Below the pieces are notes generated by a model, which saw only the letters and a program-made list of their open reading frames with translations, did no database searches and had not been told where the DNA came from. From contig CAZJYI010000295.1 of NCBI GenBank assembly GCA_964550025.1, positions 1-8,584 of the forward strand: 8,584 nt of DNA, in the 5' to 3' direction. The translations under genes were made by a program, and so were the position numbers. Shown piece after piece: positions 1 to 4,944 of the stretch. The stretch comes from CAZJYI01 sp964550025. Its GTDB lineage: Bacteria > Verrucomicrobiota > Kiritimatiellia > UBA8416 > CAYOBW01. Position 1 is the stretch's first letter. Every line of letters starts with the position of its first letter.

Positions 1-174
1 GAACCGGAACCGGAACCAGAGCCGGAACCAGAGCCGGAGCCGGAGCCGGAGCCGGAACCGAAACCAGAGCCCGAACCCGAACCAGAGCCGGAGCCGGAGC
101 CAGAGCCACAGTTGGAGCCGGAGCTCGAACCCGAACCCGCACTGGAGCCGGAGCCTGAGCCGGAACCAGAGCCC
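1..174 (+). repeat. Hexanucleotide (GAR CCN) tandem tract encoding Glu-Pro dipeptides
   Basis: 29 consecutive 6-bp units in frame with the ATPase; 25 encode Glu-Pro and the others read Lys-Pro, Gln-Leu, Glu-Leu and Ala-Leu. Third-base variation (gaa/gag, ccg/cca/ccc/cct) shows the array is partly degenerate at DNA level while the dipeptide pattern is kept. It continues off the left edge, so total length is unknown. Such a tract is expected to form an extended, rigid, strongly acidic rod or spacer and is prone to replication slippage. Confidence 0.93.
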
Positions 175-1338
175 CGGGCGGTTTCACCTGCCGAACCGGA
201 GCCATTCGACGCCGTCGATCGGGCAGAGGAAGGGGAGATTATCGAGGAGGCCCCTCCGGTCGAGGAGGAGATCCTGGCGCCCCCGCCCCCTCCGCCAAGG
301 AAGAAGGCCAGGAAGCACGAAATCGTCAAGGCGACGGCTGAGGACGTCGAGCGCGTATTGGGGATGAAGGAGAGGACCGACGCGATTCGCGAGCAGGTGG
401 CCAAACGCATTGTCGGGCAGCGCGAAGTCGTCGACCAGGTCCTGATGTGCCTGCTGGCCGGCGGCCACGGGCTGCTCGTGGGACTTCCCGGCATGGCCAA
501 GACGCTTCTTGTCAGTACCGTGGCCAAGGTGCTGGACATGAGCTTCAAGCGTATCCAGTTCACGCCGGACCTGATGCCCACGGACATCACCGGAACGGAG
601 GTCCTCGATACCCACCGGGGGACGGGCGAGAAGGAGTTCCGCTTCATCCAGGGACCGATCTTCTGCAACCTGCTGCTGGCGGACGAGATCAACCGTACGC
701 CACCCAAGACGCAGGCCGCGTTGCTGGAGGCCATGCAGGAGAAGGAGGTCACGGCGGGCAACATGACCTACGACCTCGATCCGCCCTTTTTCGTTCTGGC
801 GACCCAGAATCCCATTGAGCAGGAGGGGACCTATCCGCTCCCCGAGGCCCAGCTCGACCGTTTCATGTTCAACATCTGGGTGGACTACCCGGAGGAAGGC
901 GACGAGACGCAGATCGTGGGCAGCACGACGGCCGGCACGCCGGAGGAGCCGGTGGCTGTCGTCACAAAGGAGGAGGTTGTTGCGCTACAGCGAATCGTCA
1001 AGATGATTCCCGTGTCGCCGCACGTCATCAAGTACGTCATCAGACTTGTGCGGGCGACGCGGCCGGCCAACGAGGAAGCCCCTGAGATCACCAGGAAGTT
1101 CATTGCCACCGGGGCGGGTCCCAGGGCCGGGCAGAACCTCATCCTGGCCGGAAAGGCGCGCGCTGCCCTGGAGGGACGCATTCACGTGAGTTGCGGTGAC
1201 ATCCGGCGTGCGGCCGTCCCCGTCCTGCGCCATCGCATTCTGTCCAACTTTGCCGCCGACTCCGAGGGCATGACGACGATGGATATCGTCGACACGCTTC
1301 TGGAAGACGTGTCGGAGCCGGATGAAACGTCGTATTGA
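1..1338 (+). CDS. MoxR-family AAA+ ATPase with Glu-Pro repeat N-terminus (5' partial)
   Basis: MoxR-type AAA+ ATPase, probably a cytoplasmic chaperone-like remodelling factor for partner (often von Willebrand A domain) proteins; the partner role is family knowledge. The frame is open from base 1 to TGA at 1336-1338 (445 residues), so the true start lies upstream; the in-frame TTG at 112 sits inside a repeat and is not convincing. Visible residues: 1-58 Glu-Pro tract, 94-99 six prolines, 100-105 basic RKKARK, then the AAA+ core. The core has IVGQ at 137-140, Walker A GLPGMAKT at 161-168, Walker B LLLADEIN at 224-231, sensor-1 ATQNP from 267, LPEAQLDRF from 280 and a sensor-2-like GPR near 372. 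The C-terminal helical lid is complete and all ATPase motifs look intact. The N-terminal extension is over 100 residues beyond a usual MoxR of roughly 310-350 aa. No DUF58 or VWA gene follows, since the next gene is convergent; upstream partners may lie outside the window. Confidence 0.93.
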   Translation, partial: EPEPEPEPEPEPEPEPEPEPKPEPEPEPEPEPEPEPQLEPELEPEPALEPEPEPEPEPRAVSPAEPEPFDAVDRAEEGEIIEEAPPVEEEILAPPPPPPRKKARKHEIVKATAEDVERVLGMKERTDAIREQVAKRIVGQREVVDQVLMCLLAGGHGLLVGLPGMAKTLLVSTVAKVLDMSFKRIQFTPDLMPTDITGTEVLDTHRGTGEKEFRFIQGPIFCNLLLADEINRTPPKTQAALLEAMQEKEVTAGNMTYDLDPPFFVLATQNPIEQEGTYPLPEAQLDRFMFNIWVDYPEEGDETQIVGSTTAGTPEEPVAVVTKEEVVALQRIVKMIPVSPHVIKYVIRLVRATRPANEEAPEITRKFIATGAGPRAGQNLILAGKARAALEGRIHVSCGDIRRAAVPVLRHRILSNFAADSEGMTTMDIVDTLLEDVSEPDETSY

Positions 1339-1502
1339 CGGGCAGGCTTCTGTTGCGGGGAATTGTCCTGTGCGCTCCCGAGTAGCCCTCCGCCCGCGGC
1401 GGACGGAAGCGGGCTGAAAGCGGCGCGAAAGGGCTCGATAGGGGGACGCCCGCGTTTCCGCCCACGGGGGACGGGCTGCCCGCCTTTCTCAACAGGAAAT
1501 CG
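1339..1502. other. GC-rich convergent spacer with short hairpins
   Basis: Spacer between the 3' ends of the ATPase gene (+) and the lipoprotein gene (-); no credible coding frame. A perfect TCCGCC-CGC-GGCGGA inverted repeat lies at 1389-1403. GGGGGACG occurs twice in direct orientation (1441-1448 and 1466-1473), each shortly followed by GCCCGC, and CGGGC-T-GCCCG is a tight palindrome at about 1472-1482. No hairpin is followed by a T-run on either strand, so no standard intrinsic terminator can be called. The sequence could be a short REP-like interspersed element or Rho-dependent termination region. Confidence 0.5.
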
Positions 1503-1874
1503 CTACATCCGCGTGGCGCTCCACGTTCCGCTGTAGCCGCTGTCCTGGCGGAACGTACCGCTCATCGTGTCGCCTTCCAGTGTGCCCGTGCCGGACGTGC
1601 TGTGGCTGCGCATCGAGACGGTATTGCCGTCGACCGTGCCCGTGAGTGTATCGGAATCGCCGTCGTACACAACCGCGCCCGTGAGGTTGTTGCCGTTCGC
1701 GTCGATGTGCATCGTGCTCGAGAAGCCTCTGCTGTCTCTGGCGCGCCAGTCGCCGGCCACGCCCGTGCCCGATCCGCCCCCGGAGGAACTGTCATCGTCA
1801 TCGCACCCCATGATAATCGCCGTAGCGGCCACGCAGGCCGATACGGCCAGACAACGTCTCACCCATGTCTTCAT
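1503..1874 (-). CDS. Small glycine/threonine-rich lipoprotein, function unknown
   Basis: Predicted 123-residue lipoprotein of unknown function. The start at 1874 is chosen over an upstream in-frame Met at 1919 because it begins a clean signal peptide (MKTWVRR, then a hydrophobic stretch), has GGGGAGA six bases upstream, and follows a good promoter whose start point falls near 1918. The signal ends in a lipobox-like IMGC, giving lipidated Cys24. Four Asp follow, then a Ser/Gly linker (residues 29-38). The mature domain (about 40-123) is rich in Gly, Thr, Ser and Asp and repeats short beta-strand-and-turn phrases such as LTGTV and MSGTF, suggesting a small beta-sheet or barrel-like fold; it ends SGTWSATRM. 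I recognise no named family. Asp right after the lipidated Cys is an inner-membrane retention signal in enterobacteria; whether it applies here is unknown. It appears monocistronic. Confidence 0.82.
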   Translation of the reverse strand: MKTWVRRCLAVSACVAATAIIMGCDDDDSSSGGGSGTGVAGDWRARDSRGFSSTMHIDANGNNLTGAVVYDGDSDTLTGTVDGNTVSMRSHSTSGTGTLEGDTMSGTFRQDSGYSGTWSATRM

Positions 1875-1924
1875 CGCCGGTCTCCCCGTGTTCTCCTCCA
1901 GCTCGCTCCCAACGAACACCGGGA

Positions 1925-1953
1925 AGTATAGCGGGTGTCGCCGTCCGATGCAA
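1925..1953 (-). promoter_or_regulatory. Sigma70-like promoter for the lipoprotein gene
   Basis: Read on the minus strand, TTGCAT (1948-1953) and TATACT (1925-1930) are separated by exactly 17 bases, near consensus for -35 and -10 boxes. Transcription would start around 1917-1919, giving a leader of about 43 nt before the ATG at 1874. In GC-rich surroundings such a pair is unlikely to be background. It also excludes the upstream Met at 1919 as a practical start. Confidence 0.68.
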
Positions 1954-1981
1954 CGTCACAAAGAACCGGATGTGCCCCGAA

Positions 1982-2035
1982 ATCCCACACGTCCCATGCG
2001 TCCCATGAGTCCCATACGTCCCATATGTCCCATTC
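1982..2035 (+). repeat. Six-unit 9-bp tandem repeat (GTCCCATNN)
   Basis: Head-to-tail 9-bp units start at 1982 (degenerate ATCCCACAC), 1991, 2000, 2009, 2018 and 2027; the last five share GTCCCAT followed by two variable bases. The array ends 40 bp before the AlkD-like start codon and has no hairpin of its own. Read in the AlkD frame it gives Ser-His-rich peptide, and on the minus strand Trp-Asp or Met-Gly repeats; these are by-products of the period being a multiple of three, not evidence of coding. It may be a regulatory or replication-slippage element. Confidence 0.85.
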
Positions 2036-2075
2036 CCCCTTCCCCCGCGCCCTCCGAACCGCTATGGTTCCCGGC

Positions 2076-2783
2076 ATGGCGACATTGGCCGAAATCAGGC
2101 GGGATCTCCGGGAGCATGCCAGCAAAGAGAAAGCGGCTGTTCTGCAGCGCTTCTTCAAGACGGGGCCCGGGGAGTACGGCGAGGGCGACCGTTTCATCGG
2201 TGTACAGGTTCCCGCCGCCCGCAAGGTGGCGAGGCGCTACGCGGCGATCCCGCTGCGCCAGGTGCGTTCGCTGTTGCGGTCGTCCGTTCACGAGGAGCGA
2301 CTGCTGGCCCTGCTGATCCTGGTTCAGAAGTTCGGCAAGGCGGACCCCGGGGGGCAGAGGGAGATCTACGCCTTCTACCTCGAGCACGTGGCGCATATCA
2401 ACAACTGGGACCTGGTGGACTTGTCGGCCGACAAGATCGTCGGTGCGTACCTTCTGCCGCGGAAACGCGGCGTACTGCGCCGCCTGGCGCGGTCGAAGGA
2501 CCTTTGGGAGCGGCGTATTTCCATCATAGCGACGTTTCACTTCATCCGCCGCGGGGAGTTCGAAGACACGCTTGCGATTGCCGAGTTGCTGCTGCACGAC
2601 GATCACGACCTTATCCACAAAGCGGTGGGCTGGATGCTGAGAGAAGTGGGCAACCGCGACCGGGAGGCCGAGGAGCGCTTCCTCAAGCGCCACTATCGCG
2701 GCATGCCGCGCACCATGCTGCGTTATGCCATCGAGCGTTTCCCCGAGGCGAAACGCCTGGCCTACCTGCGTGGGGAGATGTGA
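2076..2783 (+). CDS. AlkD-like DNA alkylation repair HEAT-repeat protein
   Basis: Probable DNA glycosylase of the AlkD/AlkC superfamily (DNA_alkylation family), which excises cationic N3- and N7-alkylated purines without flipping the base; cytoplasmic, base excision repair. The ATG at 2076 gives 235 residues, close to the about 237 aa of Bacillus cereus AlkD; ATG 2064 would add four residues, and upstream codons run through the tandem repeat. No strong ribosome binding site precedes either start. All-helical HEAT-like repeats span the protein. Diagnostic segments: the FFKTGPGEYGEGDRFIGVQVP region (26-46, positions only approximate), NNWDLVDLSA from 109 with Trp111 and Asp115 matching the catalytic Trp/Asp pair, an Arg pair at 146-147 matching the third active-site residue, and HKAVGWMLRE at 181-190. 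No frameshift or missing residue is seen. It ends 3 nt from the convergent hydrolase gene and appears monocistronic. Confidence 0.92.
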   Translation: MATLAEIRRDLREHASKEKAAVLQRFFKTGPGEYGEGDRFIGVQVPAARKVARRYAAIPLRQVRSLLRSSVHEERLLALLILVQKFGKADPGGQREIYAFYLEHVAHINNWDLVDLSADKIVGAYLLPRKRGVLRRLARSKDLWERRISIIATFHFIRRGEFEDTLAIAELLLHDDHDLIHKAVGWMLREVGNRDREAEERFLKRHYRGMPRTMLRYAIERFPEAKRLAYLRGEM

Positions 2784-2786
2784 GAC

Positions 2787-4559
2787 TCACTCGAAACGGA
2801 TATCGTCCAGGTAGAACGTGAGCGGTTTCCCCTGGCCCGCAAGGGACCAGTAGAAGCCGGACTTGACGCAGGACAGATCGCGTCCTTCCAGCGGGACGCG
2901 AAACACGTTCCACGACCTGGTCAGGACGGTGTCGGTGAGCTCCGCCCGGACGGAATCGTGGTAAGGCTTGTCTTCGGCGATGAGACCGACGCCGAACGTC
3001 ACCTTCTCGCCTCCCGCGTCTCCCCTCGCCTTGAAAACGAGGGCCCGGGCGCCGCCGAGATCGTACCCGCCGGGCAGATCGCCCCAGTCGTTCGGGGGCG
3101 ATTGCCACACCACGCCGCCCCACTCGTCGGGTGCCTTGTAGGTGACCTTGAGGCAGGTCTTGTGCGAGGCGGGGTTGTCGGTACAGTCGTCGTCCATAAC
3201 GATGGCACCGGTATTCCCCATGTAGCCCGACGGAATGTAGGGCCGCTTGGGTTGGAGGTCCGCATAGACGACGAAGGGCACGGTCGCCTTGGGGCAGGGC
3301 GGGGGGATGACTTTGCCTTTGACATGCAGGGGGACGTTGGCCACGGCGCCGTTTCCCTTTCCGTCGCGCACGTAGGCGAACAGACGATACCCGCCGCCGC
3401 CGGCCGGGATGCGGACCTCGGCGTGGTCGCGCGCCGACACGAGGATGGCGTCAGTGAACTCGGCTTGCTCCGGTTGCGCATCGCCGCCGGTGTTGTAGCG
3501 GCCCGATTCGCGTCGCAGCACCCATTCGACCTGCGGGGCGTCCCCGTCGGGATCCGAGATGTCAGCCTTGGCCTTGACCGTGTCACCCGGCTTCAACCCG
3601 CGATCCCGGTCGACGGTCATGGCGCGGATCCTGGGGCAGGCGTTGTCCCAGGGGCGGCCGCCCCATGCTTCAGTCAGGGCCTGGACTCCGCCGAGCCGCG
3701 TGCCGTCGGGGAGATAGAGCCCGAACCAGGTGGCCGTGGCCTCCTGCTTATGCCCCCACAGGAACGCGTAGGACCCAAGGCAGAAACCGGCGTGCGTCAC
3801 TACCGTCTTGTCATACACCTCGCGGTAGCGCTTGGCCTTGGCCGTGCTGGTCAGTTCCAACGGTGCGCCCCACGGGCGTTTCTCCACCTCCCACTGGCCG
3901 TGCGGCCCGAACTCGGTGATGACGCACGGCTTGGTCCCGCCGGCCTTGCGGTAGCGTTCGATGACGGAGTCGGCGCCGCCGTACGTGTTGATGCCCACGA
4001 TGTCGACGGCGGGGCAGAAGCGGTGCAGGTTCTTCACCTTGCGTTCGGGAACCTCGGCCACCACGGTCATGGTCGGGTGGTTGGGGTCGATTTCCTTGCA
4101 CATGCGCGCTACGTGATCGATAGCGTACCAGACGGCCGGGTTGTTGCCCTCGCCTTCGGCCTCGTTCCCGACGGCCCATGCGAGCAGCGCGGGATGGTCC
4201 TTATGCTTCAGGATGGCCGCCCTGGCTTTTTCGATCTGCGCGCTGACGGCCTCGCCGTCCTGGTAATCGAACCCGTGGCGCTCGTGGCCCATCCAGAAGC
4301 CCAGGGTAACGCTCAGCCCGGCGTTCTGCGCCTTGTTCAGCAGTTCCCCGGCGCCGTCCGTGCTCCACGTCCGGACGGAATTGCCACCGCATCGGACCAG
4401 TTCGGCGAGGTGGTCGCTACCGCCCGCGCCTTTGATGACGAACGGTTCGCCGTTGCGCAACAGGCGGTGTGTGTCGCCCGCGGATTCGAGGCGCACGACG
4501 CCCTGGCCATTTGTCCCGCCGGCAGACAGGATTAGTACGAGCAACGCGATGTGTCTCAT
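2787..4559 (-). CDS. Secreted multidomain glycoside hydrolase (GH2-like/clan A TIM barrel)
   Basis: Predicted exported beta-glycosidase of 590 residues. The start at 4559 has GAGGAG seven bases upstream and opens a signal peptide (MRHIALLVLILSAGG, cleavage near 18-20). Residues about 30-305 form a TIM barrel like the catalytic domain of GH2/GH5-type clan A retaining enzymes. Landmarks are GGNSVRTW (58-65), the acid/base motif WAVGNEAEG with Glu133, GINTYGG at 189-195, and the nucleophile motif VITEFGPHG with Glu216. Residues about 308-415 look like an Ig/PKD-type module (DPDGD at 336-340). Residues about 425-590 look like a beta-sandwich carbohydrate-binding module, ending in FYLDDIRFE. Both catalytic Glu are present, so activity is plausible; the substrate cannot be read from sequence. 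It diverges from the exopolysaccharide genes and shares their upstream region, suggesting polymer trimming, but a role in environmental glycan degradation is equally possible. Confidence 0.87.
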   Translation of the reverse strand: MRHIALLVLILSAGGTNGQGVVRLESAGDTHRLLRNGEPFVIKGAGGSDHLAELVRCGGNSVRTWSTDGAGELLNKAQNAGLSVTLGFWMGHERHGFDYQDGEAVSAQIEKARAAILKHKDHPALLAWAVGNEAEGEGNNPAVWYAIDHVARMCKEIDPNHPTMTVVAEVPERKVKNLHRFCPAVDIVGINTYGGADSVIERYRKAGGTKPCVITEFGPHGQWEVEKRPWGAPLELTSTAKAKRYREVYDKTVVTHAGFCLGSYAFLWGHKQEATATWFGLYLPDGTRLGGVQALTEAWGGRPWDNACPRIRAMTVDRDRGLKPGDTVKAKADISDPDGDAPQVEWVLRRESGRYNTGGDAQPEQAEFTDAILVSARDHAEVRIPAGGGGYRLFAYVRDGKGNGAVANVPLHVKGKVIPPPCPKATVPFVVYADLQPKRPYIPSGYMGNTGAIVMDDDCTDNPASHKTCLKVTYKAPDEWGGVVWQSPPNDWGDLPGGYDLGGARALVFKARGDAGGEKVTFGVGLIAEDKPYHDSVRAELTDTVLTRSWNVFRVPLEGRDLSCVKSGFYWSLAGQGKPLTFYLDDIRFE

Positions 4560-4661
4560 CCGTTCTTCTCCTCTTTTTGGGAACGTACCAAGTGCTGGAA
4601 GACAGATACTACATCAGGCCCGTGTTGGGAAGCCATTCCCCGCGTGCGGCCCGGACCCGGC

Positions 4662-4685
4662 GGGAAAGGGCTGCGGTGCTTTCCC
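4662..4685. repeat. Perfect 7-bp inverted repeat GGGAAAG/CTTTCCC
   Basis: GGGAAAG (4662-4668) and CTTTCCC (4679-4685) flank a 10-base centre. The site lies about 125 bp upstream of the -35 box of the exopolysaccharide promoter and about 100 bp upstream of the hydrolase start on the other strand. The geometry suits a dimeric regulator site; a CTCTTT tract follows it, so a weak plus-strand terminator is an alternative. Its function is not known. Confidence 0.45.
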
Positions 4686-4708
4686 CTCTTTGTCGTTTTC
4701 CTCATGCG

Positions 4709-4752
4709 GATCCTTGTCGACGAGGAACCGGACAAAGATCCCGGCAGGGATC
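4709..4752. repeat. Overlapping GATC-containing inverted repeats
   Basis: GATCCTTGTC (4709-4718) pairs with GACAAAGATC (4731-4740) with one mismatch in ten. The right arm's GATC also begins a second, perfect inverted repeat, GATCCC-GGCA-GGGATC (4737-4752). The two structures are mutually exclusive because they share 4737-4740. They end 57 bp before the -35 box of the downstream promoter, a typical position for activator binding, though they could also fold in RNA reading in from upstream. Confidence 0.5.
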
Positions 4753-4808
4753 GCGGTACAGGTGTGTCTTCAAGAACGCATGCCCACAGAGCCAGGCTGC
4801 GAACGTGA

Positions 4809-4838
4809 TTGACTTAGGGACGTATTGTGGCGTACAAT
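4809..4838 (+). promoter_or_regulatory. Sigma70-like promoter of the exopolysaccharide genes
   Basis: TTGACT (4809-4814) and TACAAT (4833-4838) are separated by 18 bases, each one mismatch from consensus. A start point near 4845 gives a leader of about 100 nt before the ATG at 4945. The alternative TTG start at 4825 of the same reading frame would lie inside this promoter spacer, which supports 4945 as the true start. Confidence 0.72.
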
Positions 4839-4854
4839 AGCCGGAAAGTTGACC

Positions 4855-4882
4855 AAGAGGGACGTCTCGGCGTCTCTCTTTT
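4855..4882 (+). terminator. Leader hairpin, possible transcription attenuator
   Basis: AAGAGGGACG (4855-4864) can pair with CGTCTCTCTT (4871-4880) over ten base pairs with one G-U, around a six-base TCTCGG loop. A T-run at 4879-4882 overlaps the end of the stem. It begins about 10 nt after the predicted transcription start and lies wholly in the untranslated leader, the layout of an attenuator. The U-tract is short, so termination would be weak or factor-dependent; a stabilising 5' stem is the alternative reading. Confidence 0.45.
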
Positions 4883-4944
4883 GTCGTAGAGATCAGTGTG
4901 CGGCGGCTGTCGCACGGCAATGCGCGATCCGGCGGGTGAACAAT

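Larger units (their letters stand above)
4560..4944. other. Divergent regulatory region between hydrolase and exopolysaccharide genes
   Basis: 385 nt without a convincing gene. From left to right it holds the hydrolase ribosome binding site (minus-strand GAGGAG around 4567-4572), an inverted repeat at 4662-4685, a nested set of GATC-containing inverted repeats at 4709-4752, a sigma70-like promoter at 4809-4838, and a leader hairpin at 4855-4880. I found no good -10/-35 pair for the hydrolase and no clear sigma54 (GG-N10-GC) promoter for either gene. Short frames here lack signals and conservation-like composition. Confidence 0.6.

Noticed and set aside
1875..1919. Longer lipoprotein start (Met at 1919)
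   Set aside because: It would place 15 polar residues before the signal peptide and coincides with the predicted transcription start; the start at 1874 has a ribosome binding site.
1982..2035. CRISPR array
   Set aside because: The units are 9 bp with no spacers; the structure is a short tandem repeat.
2056..2070. GAACC-GCTAT-GGTTC palindrome just before the AlkD start
   Set aside because: Five-base arms are expected by chance in a region this size, and nothing else supports an operator.
1935..2075. N-terminal extension of the AlkD-like protein, reading Ser-His repeats
   Set aside because: The extension is simply translation of the 9-bp tandem array. Family length and the conserved N-terminus fit the ATG at 2076.
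1956..2693. Minus-strand frame ending in Met-Gly-Arg-Met-Gly repeats
   Set aside because: The repeats reflect the 9-bp array read in another frame, and the rest is antisense to the repair gene.
2958..4535. 525-codon plus-strand frame antisense to the hydrolase gene
   Set aside because: It mirrors the hydrolase reading frame in GC-rich DNA. The minus-strand protein has a signal peptide, catalytic motifs and a good ribosome binding site; the plus-strand product has no recognisable motif.
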